In this document: positions 1-11,395 of the stretch, piece after piece
Layout: every line of letters starts with the position of its first letter
How positions within the stretch are numbered: position 1 is the first letter of the stretch
From: Pomacea canaliculata
Taxonomy: Eukaryota; Mollusca; Gastropoda; Architaenioglossa; Ampullariidae
DNA length: 64,000 nt
NCBI RefSeq assembly: GCF_003073045.1
Contig: NC_037591.1
Location: 24,523,319-24,587,318, forward strand
Direction of reading: 5' to 3'
Position numbers and translations under genes: made by a program
The notes under the pieces: model-generated
Told to the model about the DNA's origin: nothing
The model's database searches: none
What the model saw: the letters and a program-made list of their open reading frames with translations, nothing else

Positions 1-1006
1 CACACTTTACAAAGATATGATAATATAGGCGCAATGTTCTTAGAAAATAATCCCACCTGTACGTCTGCAGTAAGTAAAAGTTTAGACATGATCATAGGAG
101 TGAGAACATTGCCTGATGTGCTCGACCATGTACAATTGTACGTTGTTCAAGCCAGTGATAACTGATGGTTATGACTGAGTTTAACACCTACAAATAATAA
201 GTCAATTATTACTTTGATATTTTCCTATTAAACAAGCGTTTTACATATTTTCCCTCTGGGCACACTAACATACAATTCCACTTGGCACAATGTCCTGGCA
301 CAACAGTGAGAGCGTCCTGTAAATATTTTCAGATTCAGAACATATTAGTGTCATCAGCTTACAAAACTAGGAACATCTGATACAGACTTTCTACATCATT
401 ATTATATATTTTGACACCAATTGCTATTCATGAAAAAGATTGCAGATCAATAATGTTCCTGAACAAATAGGACTTTAAATCATTTAAAAACAAAGCTAAA
501 CCAATGGCCATTGAGTTCACCTTGCCGTACAATAACCTGAACAGTATTGGGTTACCCTAAAGCAAGATTTGGCCTTGATGTGCATATTTTTTGTGGCTTG
601 AAAAAATATCCTCTAATATCTACGTTAAACAATGTTTAATAAGAAATGTTCTTATAAAATCTTTCATAGTCAATAAATGCACAAAAAGACGTTTCTTTCT
701 CTTTAACAAGATGTTTGTTATACTATGTAAACAAATGATCAAGTGTGGTCCGACTTTCTAGTTAAAAAGAACAACACATCTAGCACTAAACTCCCTCACA
801 CTATTACTATGTGAAGTTACCTAATTTGTATTTACATCAGTCTTTGACACGTATTGCCAATTGATCGTCATTCTTCTATGTTACGATCAGATCGCCATCT
901 TTATTTGCTGTGACATCAATTTTGTGAGATATTTCAGAAATTCGTTTGCCAGACTATTTCGACTTTGAGCGACACAAGTCTTCAAAGTAAAGTCATATCT
1001 TGATTT

Positions 1007-1581
1007 ATAGTTATTGTCGCATGTAGCAACCGATCCAATCACTCTTCAGTACAAAACAAACGACATACACACGTGAGATCACTACAAATACACGTTTAAT
1101 AATAATAAAAAAAGAAACAAAACAAAACAAAAACAACAACAACAAATGATATAAAAGGAACAAGAGAGGAAACAAAAAAAAAACAAAAACAAAAAACAAA
1201 AAAAAAAAACAAAAAAAAAAAAACCGATGGGTCGAGGACAGAAGGGGACACCTACATCTACCACGCACTACTCCCTCCCTTCTCCATTCGTACCCTGAAA
1301 TATCACTCGAATGTTCACAAACATATGCCTCACAGATAAACGTTGCTCCGTTCTATCAACGGATTCTCACAGTTCAGGAAGGCTCCGTTCTCACAACGGA
1401 ATTCCTTTCCCCGCCCATCCTTTCTCCCTGGTGACCGCTCTCCTTCTGTTTCTTTCTTTTCCTTTTTCCCCGCCAAAAAATGTCACAAAACAAAATTGCG
1501 TCAGATTACAGTGAAGCAGCAACCCCCTCCTCCCCTCTAGAACTAAAGCTCGAGCTGAGCCAGCATGCGACACGTGACAGT
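1007..1581. repeat. Dispersed repeat R1, copy inserted in the TRIM-A 3' flank
   Basis: The duplicated unit at 27.7 kb lacks this segment: its homologous sequence passes directly from the position of 1006 to that of 1582. The inserted DNA starts near TGTCGCATG (1015) and ends near its inverse CATGCGACA (1572). It holds long A-rich runs (about 1100-1225), then a C/T-rich stretch. It resembles 11301-12180 (ends TGTCGCGTAA and AGCGACACGTGAC) and part of 14520-15660. The predicted lysine- or phenylalanine-rich ORFs here are low-complexity artefacts. It is probably a non-autonomous transposable element; the class is unassigned. Confidence 0.5.
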
Positions 1582-2414
1582 TATGATTAATTATTTGCCG
1601 TCGAAAATTCCTTGAAATATTCATTTTCAAAACAGTATGGAAACATTTTCCGCGATGCAGACCTGTGGTGTAGGCTCGACTGTAAGTAAAAATATTCTTG
1701 AGGAGACCAAAGTTCTGAGCGGAATACGCTTAAAACTACCATGTCATTTTGTTACTGCCCATGTCTCTCTGTTTAACAAAATACAATTAATGCATGTTGT
1801 TCGATACATACAGCACGATAGTTATCAGCACAAATTTCAATTTTTAAATAAACGGTTTTTCTGACAAAAAAACAAAACAAAAAAAAAAAAAAAAAAAAAA
1901 CGACAGGTGTTACTCCAATGTAATTTTTAAGAACACAGACACTACTTTAAACATTTATTTTATGAAAAAATAACCTCAGTTGGCAACAGCAATTCTTATA
2001 AAACTTTTTTACTTATATTTATATCCTAATGAATAAGGTATATTTACATTGTTTATTCTTAAATAAAACGGAAAAGAGAGCCGAAGACTAGTCTCAGTGA
2101 TTCGACTACGTGGACTGATGCAGGGGCACGAATGATGCTGGCTATTGTGAGAGAAAAATGAAATGCCTAGAAAATATACTGTTTACCATTATTTGGAGAA
2201 GAAAAAGAATGGAAGGAATAAAAAAAAGTAGACTCTTAAGTACCATTCATCTGACAAGCATTATTTACATCATCGGCATAACTTTTGGAAATGCTATGTG
2301 GGAACGGCTTCAGCGCTGTGCTAATTTTTAATCAAGAGATCTTTTTCTTGCTCCTAATCACCCCCAATGGAAGATTGAACCGCAACTTTATCAGGAGATG
2401 CTCCTGTTATTTAC

Positions 2415-2420
2415 TTTATT
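2415..2420 (-). terminator. Candidate poly(A) signal of TRIM-A
   Basis: AATAAA on the minus strand, about 40 nt past the TRIM-A stop codon. A second AATAAA lies at 2429-2434. The first is kept at the matching place in the TRIM-D copy (29538-29543). It would give a very short 3' UTR. No transcript evidence is available. Confidence 0.35.
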
Positions 2421-2460
2421 GAAACTGATTTATTGCTGCCTATGCTTCTTTGATAGATGC

Positions 2461-4761
2461 TCATAAAGTCATTGAAAAAGAACGAAGGTTATATCGGTAA
2501 ATCCAGCCATCGCCACACCCAATAAGCAGTTTGCCGTCAACATCAAGGTTTAAAGCTGTTGGCCGCACAATGTTACCACTGACTGACATGTACTTGACAA
2601 ATGTGATCTGATTGTCACGTATCTCTGTGAAGTGTACGAAGTCGTTCATCCAATCAGAAATAAACAACGACTGTTCGCCCCAAAAGCAGACGTCTGTTGG
2701 GAAAAACGGTTGTACTGGTGGTGTGTAGGTGGCTATAGGTTTGTTAAATTGATTAGAATAAACACGTACAACACGACGGGACCTTTCTTTGCACGTCTTC
2801 TCTTCGTCTTTCCTACATAATTCGTCATTTGAAGTTTCATCTTTATCTTCGTCTACCACAACAAACAACATCCCTTTTTTAGTAGCATCAAAGTTATGTA
2901 TCCTGTTTACTTCTGGATGGATTAAAGGAGAACCGAAACACCACGTATCCTTCTCGCCACTTTGTTCTAACTTAACTGAACTTATAAAACACTCACCTGT
3001 CGTACAGTTCTGATTTATACAATACATGCCGGCATCCTTTGAAGCAAGAATTCTCTTCTCTTGTCCTTCCCATTCCACTATGTGATCTTTTCTCGTGATG
3101 GGTGATACTCTTTTTCCGTACTCATGCTCAGCAATAGTTTTTTCAGAATAATAATCCATGAAAATCACTGACCTCTCTTTAGAGAAGTCACCTCCCGTTC
3201 CCCCATAAAATACCTCGATACTTTTATCCTCCTTTTGCCGCAAAGCGTGCACCTCACAACATTCTTTATCTCCAGGTCTAATATCGGTAATAAGCGTGTA
3301 AGTGTTCTCAATCTGTTTTGTCAGCTTCACTGGCAATCCTATGTACATCTTGACGCAGTTTTCAATGTCGTTAGTGAAATCGCCATGGAGTCCAGGAACA
3401 TAAGTCATAGAAGGCCACCCAGCATTTAGTTCTTTTATCCGCTCGGCGCTTCCTTCTCCCCGTGCTATCTCTCTCTCCACCTCCAGGATCTCCATGTCAC
3501 AGACTGACCTTAACGCGTGTATTGCGTGTTCCTTAAGTTTGAGGAGGGAGTTCACCTTCTCTATGACTGGCTGTGTCATGGCGGTAAACTCGTTCCTCAG
3601 ACTCTCTGACAATTCCTGAAGATCTCTCATCGCCTGGTCACGATATCTTCCTGCCATAGCCACAATGGCGTCATGCCGGACTTGAATCTGACAGAAAACA
3701 ATTTCATGGTTAAACTGTTTTCGGTATTTGAACTTTCTCCTCTCCCCTAAAAAGTAAATATATTTGTATACTAAACTTATTTCGGGGGTTGGATGGTGAG
3801 GTTTTACTGCTTCTACTTTTGTGGAGCCATCGTTTTGAGGGGGGAAGTCCTATCTACTCTTATTCGTGCTGCATTATGTTTCCAAACCTTTTGTGGGATC
3901 AGGTACCTGGTACCCGTTCTCTCGACTCGGAGAAGTCTGCCATACACAGGTATCTAACCACCAGTCTACGGGTCCGAAGACGAATGTTCTTAACATGTGA
4001 GTATTTGCTTTCTCCAAATCTCCGAAAAAACTGTGAAAAGCACTGTGCACTGATTTATTATTTTATCCATAAGATACATAACAACTAAAACATGTTATGA
4101 AAGGCTATTAATGTTATATATTGAGACCTTAGAGAAAAGACAAGCAAACACTAACGCAAAAGAAGACAATAGAAACAATAGAGGGTCATGCATACATGGA
4201 GATAGAAGAAGATATCGGATTTTATGTCACATTTCTGTGACTTACCTGATTTGATAACGCAACTTGTTTTTCTTCTAAATGCATCTTGTGTTCTACAAAA
4301 CGGCATTTTTGCTTTTCTAGATAAGGAGTTGAAAATTTAAGACGATCCAGTTCATGTTCAATCGTTTGTTTACAACGAGCGACTGCGTCTGCCAGATCTT
4401 CAGTAACATGTCCCTCGTGTTTGGTCGGCTTACACCTGGTGCATATGGCTTGGTGACACTGTGTACAGTAAAATACAAGACGTTTCTTTGTGTGTACAGG
4501 ACACATGGATTGACTTTCATCACTACGTGCCTGCTCCAGAGCTTCCTCCGTGAAGTAGAAGTTGACTTGTAGATCACACACACCACCTGGCGGTACAGTA
4601 GCAGGAGCTCTACAGGTAGGACACGGGATGGTGTCTCCATGTCTCTTTGCCAACTCCTCTAGACACTCTAGACAGAAGGTGTGATGACAGGGTAAAAACT
4701 TTGGTGACCTGTAAACTTCTGTGCAGACTGCACACGTCATGTTATCCTGCAGACCAGCCAT
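2461..4761 (-). CDS. TRIM-A: RING/B-box/coiled-coil/NHL-like E3 ubiquitin ligase
   Basis: Two coding exons, 4761-4246 and 3687-2461, encode a protein of 580 residues. The donor is CAG|GTAAGT and the acceptor TTTTCTGTCAG|ATT; the intron is phase 0 and 558 bp. Residues 10-50 form a C3HC4 RING (C10, C13, C25, H27, C30, C33, C47, C50). Residues 87-118 form a B-box2 (C87, H90, C99, C102, C107, C110, H115, H118). A charged helical coiled coil follows, spanning the exon junction (about 120-245). The C-terminal half is beta-rich; residues 500-567 carry PTDVCFWG, LFISDWMNDFVH and IVRPTALNLD, which read like NHL propeller blades. RING-B-box proteins are usually ubiquitin ligases, with the propeller binding substrate or RNA. 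The start is the ATG before AGLQDN, shared with paralogues; an in-frame ATG at 4800 is less likely. A conserved 5'-UTR splice acceptor ends at 4833/4834. Confidence 0.88.
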
Positions 4762-4833
4762 GTTTGATGCGGAATTTTGATATATTTCGATGTTCAGCAA
4801 GGTTTAATCTCCTACTTCATTCTTAAATGATCC

Positions 4834-6360
4834 CTGAAATTAAATCATTACAAAATGTGTGTTGTAAAAACAGTTGAAGTGGAAATTAAATAAATGAACA
4901 AAAAGAAATAAAGTTACAGAAAATAGGGAATCTAATATGGTCTTTCTTCAAGTCCACCAGTGATAAAAAAAACTTGCTCAAGTCTCTTTGTTGTAATTAT
5001 CATTAGTGTTATTATTTTTACAACAATGGTGTAACTTTTTTGTGTTTATGCTGCAAAATACGTCAGGGTTTATAGGAAAAAATGGTTTATGGTATGTCAC
5101 CATACTCCTCAATTAGGCGAACAAATAAAAATAATGTGAAAGAAATGAACAGTTATCATAACAGGTAATTATCGTGTGATTAATTAATGACACGATTACT
5201 TTTGAAATGATGATCATAATGATGGTGATGAAAAGGAAAAAAATATAGAAGAGAACAGGCTATAAACGCATGATAATAATTTCTGAAATGATTACGACTC
5301 AATGAACACGCAAATCGAACGTACATCTACTCTTTGTTATAAAAATTCTTTTCTTTTTTAATAACAATATTTCTGACCAAATGTTTCACATGATTTTTTA
5401 ACTGACACTTACAAAGATAACTACAGTAGTAAATAAAAAATTAAACATCCAATACCTTGTCTAGGCAAGGAATAACTCGCATTCCCAGTCTCTTTTTACA
5501 CAAAAAATCTAAAGTCTAATGTTCACAGTTCCAAATTTCTAATAAATAGCATTTTCATATAGCATTAAATACAACAAACTGGACATTCATCGTGAAAATG
5601 ATATCTTGCTATACTTTTATTATTGATGAAAATCTATCAAACTAAAAGCGTTGCTTTTAGCACTAGACGAAAGTAGAAAAAAAAATCTACGCAGATGAGT
5701 AGACTTCAACCTCCGGATATTTCCGATTGTGTTGTACGTATTTTTCACGAATACTTTTCCTGCAAATGTTATTCATTTGATCTTGTAGTCATCGTTAAGA
5801 GATAGGGGGAGGGAGAATTAGTGTTTTTCGCCGACCCAGCAGCTAAGGCATTATCACGACAGGTGGACGCACCGTTCAAAGCAGTGCTTCCGAACTACAG
5901 TTCATTATTTCTGTTCACTGATCTAAAACTGCCACTATTCGAACAAATACTAACAAAACAAATATACTGGCAGTCTTTAATTAAATTACTAAAAGAAACC
6001 TTTGGAAGAAAGAAAGCTGAAGTTAAAACTTAGAATTGCTTCACGCAGCACAACACTCTTGAGTAATATTGGAGAAATAGTTCTGTTAGTCATCTAAAAT
6101 TTTCCGATGTCGTAAATGATGTTGCTTTTCATTTTTTGATTGACGAACCATGACGGTTGCTACCTGTGAAGTTTACATCTTTAATCTCTGCGCTTTAGCG
6201 ATGTCGTCTGGTCATAAGATGCGTTTCCTATCATCCTTCGTCTTGCTCCATCCGTATTTCTGGTCTGTTGTGGTCTTCGCTTTGCCAGTGTCAGGATTGT
6301 GCTCTTTTCAAATGTGTCACCTTAAAACATTTGACTGGACTGAATTTGGGGTAACTTCAT
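4834..6360. other. TRIM-A upstream flank, noncoding
   Basis: No coding sequence is supported here. The stretch is homologous to the 5' flanks of TRIM-B (18565-19010 and 21030-21110) and TRIM-D (31952-33050). The ORF at 5821-6033 lies in such a shared noncoding block and is not kept open in the copy near 32.9 kb. The promoter and the first noncoding exon of TRIM-A should lie here, because a conserved splice acceptor sits at its right-hand border, but I cannot place them. Confidence 0.5.
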
Positions 6361-6946
6361 AGGAAAGGCTGGAGCTGGCGAGAAGGAAGATCTGTCACTG
6401 CTCGCCAAATGTGAGAGACAACCAAATGTCTACTGACGAGTGTGAATGCGATGAAGACTATGACTTTACCTCACCTGTCTTACCTGACAGCGACCTCACG
6501 CCTTTCACCAGATACACGCTGGTATGGCTCCCTTGGTACTGTGGCTATAACAATGGCAAACGAAAGCAACTCTTTTACTCTTTAGATAGCAACAGCCCTA
6601 CAGGATATCCCATGACCCTTTATCAACCATCTGTCCCAAAGACTGTTCCTGCTGGAATCTCCTCTAGTTTTGTGCAAGCGGTGCAACAACATATAAACGC
6701 CTGTCATTTTACAGCCTTTTCTTAAATGGATTGTAAAGCACTAAAGCGCCTCGTGTCTGACAGATGCTGGAGAATCACGCTATACAAATGCATCTTCATC
6801 TGCACCTCCATGGTCCCAACTGGGAAGGACGCCTAGAACCGGGTCCGATGGCGTGGTGTAGTTGCCGCTCTATGCTCCACTGGGGGCGATTAGGAACAAG
6901 AAAGAGAAGAAGAAAATGTATTTTCAAAGAAACACATGGTTTTTAA
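6361..6946 (+). repeat. Dispersed repeat R2 with an open frame, ending in a LINE-like tail
   Basis: Positions 6411-6785 are homologous to the reverse complement of about 10077-10425. The plus-strand frame 6411-6725 stays open for 104 codons (it contains DSDLTPFTRYTLVWLPWY), and related residues (VSDLKPFTRYT) can be read in the 10 kb copy, which has stops. Positions 6785-6915 resemble 57370-57520 (matching runs such as CATGGTCCCAACTGG and GTGTAGTTGC), which looks like the 3' end of a non-LTR retroelement with a GAA-rich tail. I cannot name the family. Confidence 0.5.
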
Positions 6947-6966
6947 AAGCACTGCTGAACACTTAC

Positions 6967-7040
6967 CTTCCTAAGGAATTAAAAGCAGCCACTGTCATGG
7001 CAAAGGGAGTTCGACCATCATAGTCTACACAAGTCATATC
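6967..7040 (-). pseudogene. Orphan ankyrin-like exon
   Basis: On the minus strand a 74-nt segment is bounded by a good acceptor (GCTCACAG) and donor (GTAAGTG). It reads openly as DMTCVDYDGRTPFAMTVAAF and a few more residues. The core DYDGRTP..M..AA fits the start of an ankyrin repeat (D.DGRTPLH.AA). No partner exons were recognised nearby. The neighbouring sequence and the acceptor end of this exon are partly repeated at 21620-21660 in another duplication unit. It is most likely a relic of a separate gene captured in the duplicated unit. The ankyrin assignment rests on about 24 residues. Confidence 0.3.
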
Positions 7041-8679
7041 CTGTGAGCAGAAATTTGGCACGAATCCAAATCGTGATAAATCTTACAAACTTTCCACATA
7101 TCAACTACGCATACTAACAATATCATCCTTAGTGCTTGACCTTACCTCTAACTAGTATTTTTTCCCTAGCCTTGGTCAATAGTTCATTACCTCCTAGAAG
7201 ATTCAGTGTACTACACAAGCAGAGTTGTCAATCCCATTTTCAAGAAATACCGACGCCATATGTATGGGTTACTAAGTAAATAAAGTCTGGGCGAGACTTT
7301 TATACGGGTCGTGACTAGACTCTGCACTTGTTACTTCCTGCTTTTCCCTCCAATCATTTCCATTCGATTTTCTAGTAGTCACGGGTTGTGACTACACGAC
7401 ACACAAAGAAAGATAAGCTTGTATAGGGTGGGGTATGTTATGCATCACAGGGTGTGTGAGACAAGAGTACTGGAGCAAGACCAGAAAGACATTGACAGCA
7501 CACTCTGACGATTTGTGATCAATGCATGAGCTTTCAGCGCTGAAGCTCGTGGTGGAGGGGTGTCACATGATCTGCTTTACACCTATGGTAGAGTGACATT
7601 ATTCTTTCTTTGAAGTTTTCCATTAGGCACAGTGACGAGTAAAGACTGGCACTAAACCAACACAAATGAGCTTTTTGGTGCCAGATAAGGTGAATGTAGC
7701 TGATCCTACTAAGCTGAAGGAAAATGGATATTAAGGCTTTGTTTAGATGAGATTTATGAGACAACGATACATCGTAGATAATAACATCGAGATTAAAATC
7801 AATGTATGTGCTGGTGCATCCCAGTTCAGACGCAACGTTCCACAAGCACATTTACAATTTAGCAACTAAAATTCGAGATAGATTTTTTTACATACTGTCT
7901 TTTTAGCAAGTTGGAATTAGTTTTTTCCAAGTTTCCGTTGCCTGTAATCTTATCTTCTCCATTGGATGAGAAACGACATCATTGTATTCAAGTAGTCCTC
8001 TTGCTTTATCATTCACTGATCTGAAAACTAATCTTTCAAGTCGTAACTTTTGTTCCTTCTTGTCTGGGAAAGGTAAGAAACAAACCCGGGTACAGCCAGT
8101 GCAGCGAAAACGCTATTTATAAAATGTGCTCTCTTGCCAAGCATACAAATAAGCATGCTACAGTGTTCCTACAGGATAAAGCAACCTGTCAGAGGCCATT
8201 ATAGCCCAGATCACTCTTTATAATCATTGCATTGATGACCGCAGGACCTCGAATGAAAACCTTTTCAAGTAAGCCGTGGAGCGAGTCTGTGTATAGATAT
8301 CAATAATGTTATTGCAGCCCAAGTTATAGCACAGGTAAATACATGTACTCTGATCTGTCTTCTAGCTGTCCTTCAGCTATTCTGTTCAATAAATGTCGCA
8401 AACCTAGCTTCTGAAAAATACGGCAAAGTAATAATAATAATGTGAACTTTTTCCAGCGAACGATTCTCGCTGAGCGCTCGTTTTGTCCTTTAAAAACTTA
8501 TCTGACCCAGAAATATCCAAAGTACTCGGTTATCACCCTTTCTTTTGATCTTTATCCATTTTCTTTGTTATTTAAAAAAAAATTAACACACATGCACAAG
8601 GAAATATACAAATTAAGATATATAGTAGAAGTTTCGATATTGTTGTTTCATTAAGTTAAAACTTTTCCATATCATTTGT
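7041..8679. other. Intergenic, no gene seen
   Basis: Positions 7041-7400 match 21650-21990 (shared runs around AAGTAAATAAAGTCTGGGC and CTTTTCCCTCCAATCATTTCC). Positions 8160-8205 match 33315-33360. I see no convincing exon; the ORFs at 7534-7851 and 8442-8654 lack recognisable features. Confidence 0.4.
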
Positions 8680-9058
8680 CCTCAACGTGTTTTTGTCACG
8701 TGGTATTTTTTTATTACTCACTTGGTTCATGTCAATGACTTAATGACATCTCGTCTTTCAAGTGGTGCTGCGCTCTTAGCGAATACAAATTATTGACAGA
8801 AGGGAAGGGACAGGGAAATAGTGTAAAGCAGTTACTATCTCAGTCACAGTGTCACACCTTTACAGACAGTACATAATCCTCAAAATATTTTTGTCAAGTG
8901 ATATTTGTTATTACTCGCTCAAGTTCCTGACTGAAGGACAACTCGTCTTTCTGGTGACACTGCGCTGTTAGTGAAGAAAAATATTGACAGAAATGAGGCA
9001 ATGAGGAGATAGTGTCAAGCAGTTACCATCTCAGTGTCACGCCATGACAAACAGAATG
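8680..9058. repeat. Tandem duplication, two units of about 190 bp
   Basis: 8680-8872 and 8878-9058 are diverged direct copies. Paired landmarks in order are CCTCAA.., a TTTTTGTCA run, TTATTACTC, ACTCGTCTTTC versus TCTCGTCTTTC, CTGCGCT, ATTGACAGAA, GGAAATAGTGTAAAGCAG versus GGAGATAGTGTCAAGCAG, and ATCTCAGT. No coding function is seen. Confidence 0.7.
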
Positions 9059-9199
9059 CTTTGAGTAGAAGACCAACTCACATCCGACTAAGAATGTTAC
9101 CGCAGTCGACAGGTTGGAGAGGTCTGTCAACGTTGAAGATGATGAATGAAAGGCCAACGCAATCTTAAGGCGAGTATAACATATTGTGTCTCCATTAAT

Positions 9200-9240
9200 A
9201 ATAACAACAACAACAACTACTACTACTACTAATGCAGCCA
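9200..9240. repeat. Trinucleotide microsatellite
   Basis: A short run of CAA followed by CTA triplets. The valine/isoleucine-rich ORF over it is a by-product. Confidence 0.8.
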
Positions 9241-9970
9241 CAGATAAAGAGAAGACTTTTCATGCTCAATTATAAACGAGAAGCAGACTTGATTGGTTTT
9301 CGTGCAGCAAGTCTTTATTGATACAAATAAGAATAAAAAACATCTATCAATCAGTCTGCACGACAACATTCTTCGTAACATATCTGATTTTACAATGCTA
9401 CAGTAAGAGCCTACAATCACCTTCAAAAGCTAAGAACTGTGTCTGTTAATGTGAAAAAGCTCACTACTTTTAAACACAATTTGGAAACACAGCAAACTGT
9501 CAAGCAATTACAATTTTATTCACATTTCATATTTATTCCTACAGTTTTTTTTAATTGCTCGACTTTTTTTTAATCTTCCCAAAATAACAATCAAATGTAG
9601 AATGATGCTCGTACTGTAAAATATTTTAAACATTTGTATTTTGATCAGCAGCGTGCGTTGATAATGCATTGCAGGTAGATGTAATGCGATCTGGTTAATT
9701 CGGTCAGAACTGTGATCCTTGTCCTCCCAAGAACTTTTTAAAAAGTGTAAATGTTAGGGTTTTTTTTCGTTTCTATTTTTTGTTTTAAAATTATCGTATA
9801 ATTAACATGATCAAAATAAAAATGAATGAGAGAGAATACTCAAGCGTTCTCACTATGCACACTTTGGTAATGCATGGTCTCGCAGGGCCGCCGAGAGCCA
9901 GGACGGGCCCTGGGGCAGACGACCTCTCGGGATCCCTTGTAAATGTAAATTTTTTTCCAACAACAGCATC
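9241..9970. other. Intergenic with a possible hAT-like terminus
   Basis: No gene is seen. At 9883 the sequence CAGGGCCGCCGAGAGCC resembles the terminus of hAT-type elements (CAGGG start, GC-rich). No matching opposite end or target duplication was found, so only one end can be suggested. Confidence 0.25.
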
Positions 9971-9973
9971 AGC

Positions 9974-10004
<31 letters not shown>

Positions 10005-10029
10005 GAAGAAGAAGAAGAAGAAGAAGAAG

Positions 10030-10070
<41 letters not shown>
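9974..10070. repeat. Compound trinucleotide microsatellite
   Basis: Consecutive ATA, AGA and ACA triplet tracts. They directly abut the repeat R2 copy on the right, in the position of a retroelement tail. The homopolymeric ORF on the minus strand is an artefact. Confidence 0.9.
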
Positions 10071-10425
10071 GTACATTTGTATAGCGTGCTTCTCCAACAT
10101 CTACGAGACTCAAGGAGCTTTACAATCCATTTAAGAAAGGGATGTAAAATAACAATTTACGGATCGCTGCACCGCTTGCACATAACCAGCAGCGATTCCA
10201 GCAGCAGCAACAGTCTCTGGGCCAGATGGTTGATAAAGGGTTTCATGGGATATCCTTTAGCGATGTTGATGTCTAAAAAAGAAAAGAGTTGCTTTCGTTG
10301 CCATGGTTATAGCCACAGTACCAATAGCAGCGTGTATCTGGTGAAAGGCTTGAGGTCGCTGACATGTAGGACAGGTGAGATAAGGTCACAGTCTTCAACA
10401 CCTTCACACTCGTATAGTCATAACT
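10071..10425 (-). repeat. Dispersed repeat R2, second copy
   Basis: This is the inverted homologue of 6411-6785. On the plus strand it starts GTACATTTGTATAGCGTGC next to the trinucleotide tract and includes TTTACAATCCATTTAAG. Microsatellite plus a TATAGCG...TTTACAA block is a layout typical of non-LTR retroelement or SINE 3' ends in marine animals; the family is not identified. Its reading frame is broken compared with the 6.4 kb copy. Confidence 0.55.
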
Positions 10426-11170
10426 GACACTTTTTTAAAAGTTTCTGGAATATTCATTAGAGTAAATCAAGAGGTTGGAACTATCGCAAGTTCAGATACT
10501 GTTCTTTCTCTGCATAGCTTTAGTTACTGCTTCTACGAGAAATTAGTATAAAAACCAATTTTCTTGTCCCTCCCTGTGGTATCAACTTTGACCTCTAAAA
10601 TTGTTCTACTTTCATAAAGAACACCTTTGATTATACTCTTAATTAACTTGTTGATTTGAGTCACTTAATGTCATTATTTTCCCTGGAGTACCCAAATTTT
10701 TAATTAAGAAACTCCACAAAATGACTCTACCAAGTATCGATGTCATAGGATCTGTGTTCGACACCCGTGACCTACTTGATATTTATTCTGCATCATTATA
10801 GTTTTTCCCAAACATGAACACACTAAAGGTAACTGGCGATCCGAAAGGTTTACATTCATCATTAATCATCGCATCTCTAAAAAAAATTAAAAAAAAGGAG
10901 GCTCGTGACACTGATTCCTGCACTTGTAAGGAAAAGCTCACATTAAAGGTTTCTTGTTTCTTCATTCCATTTATTTCTTTTTCTCTCAATTTATAAATTT
11001 CTGATATGAAAGAAAAAAGAGAGGGCGACCGAAGAATGGTTTGGATGAGTGCAGACGATTTGTAATATTATGTCACATTATATTCGCCTCCGGCACACAA
11101 TTTTAGTAGAGTGCTTGACCATAGCATGCATGACTCTATACGTTGTGATTACTTACATTAGACCTGATGG
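10426..11170. other. Intergenic, nothing recognised
   Basis: No exon, RNA gene or repeat structure could be supported in this AT-rich stretch. Confidence 0.4.
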
Positions 11171-11179
11171 TCAACTCGT

Positions 11180-11395
11180 ATACACTGTGTATGTGAATGC
11201 GAGTGTGTGTATGTGTGAGTGTGTGAGGATGTATGTGTGTACGCACGCGGCGTCGTGTGTGTGTGTGGAGGGGGAGGTAGAAATGCTACGAACGTATACA
11301 TGTCGCGTAACGTGATGGGCTTTGCAGAACTTGCTCTCACAGACACACACACACAGTCACACACTCACAGTCACACACAAGCACTCACTCGCCCG
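11180..11395. repeat. GT-rich then AC-rich microsatellite pair
   Basis: A TG-rich tract (11180-11270) is followed about 65 bp later by an AC-rich tract (11337-11390). The two are imperfect inverted complements and could fold together. The AC-rich part corresponds to the 14-bp minisatellite at 14612-14808 in the second copy of the repeat. ORFs here (cysteine/valine or histidine/threonine-rich) are artefacts. Confidence 0.75.

Larger units (their letters stand above)
22..8210. repeat. Segmental duplication unit 1 (contains TRIM-A)
   Basis: This stretch aligns in order with 27690-33360 and, over its gene and 5' flank, with 16240-21990. Shared marks outside the coding exons include the sequence around 22-75 (matching about 27725-27780), the 3' flank near 1980-2460 (matching 29100-29597), the intron, the 5' flank to about 6030 (matching to about 33040), and a short block at 8160-8205 (matching 33315-33360). 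Unit 1 has extra DNA relative to the 27.7 kb unit at about 1010-1580 and about 6100-8150. The copies differ by many substitutions and small indels, so the duplication is not very recent. Confidence 0.7.

Noticed and set aside
1011-1268. Phenylalanine-rich ORFs
   Set aside because: Reverse complement of A-rich low-complexity sequence inside repeat R1.
2632-3429. Plus-strand ORFs opposite TRIM-A (and equivalents opposite TRIM-B and TRIM-D)
   Set aside because: Shadows of the conserved minus-strand coding exon; they recur only because the exon is conserved.
4761-4800. Upstream ATG at 4800 as the TRIM-A start
   Set aside because: The ATG at 4761 aligns with the starts of TRIM-B, -C and -D; the upstream extension is not shared.
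5821-6033. 70-codon ORF as a gene
   Set aside because: The homologous stretch near 32.9 kb is not kept open; it is duplicated noncoding flank.
9883-9960. Complete hAT element at CAGGGCCGCCGAG
   Set aside because: Only one terminus is visible; no inverted partner or 8-bp duplication was found.
9853-10113. Poly-valine/leucine/isoleucine ORF
   Set aside because: Product of trinucleotide microsatellites.
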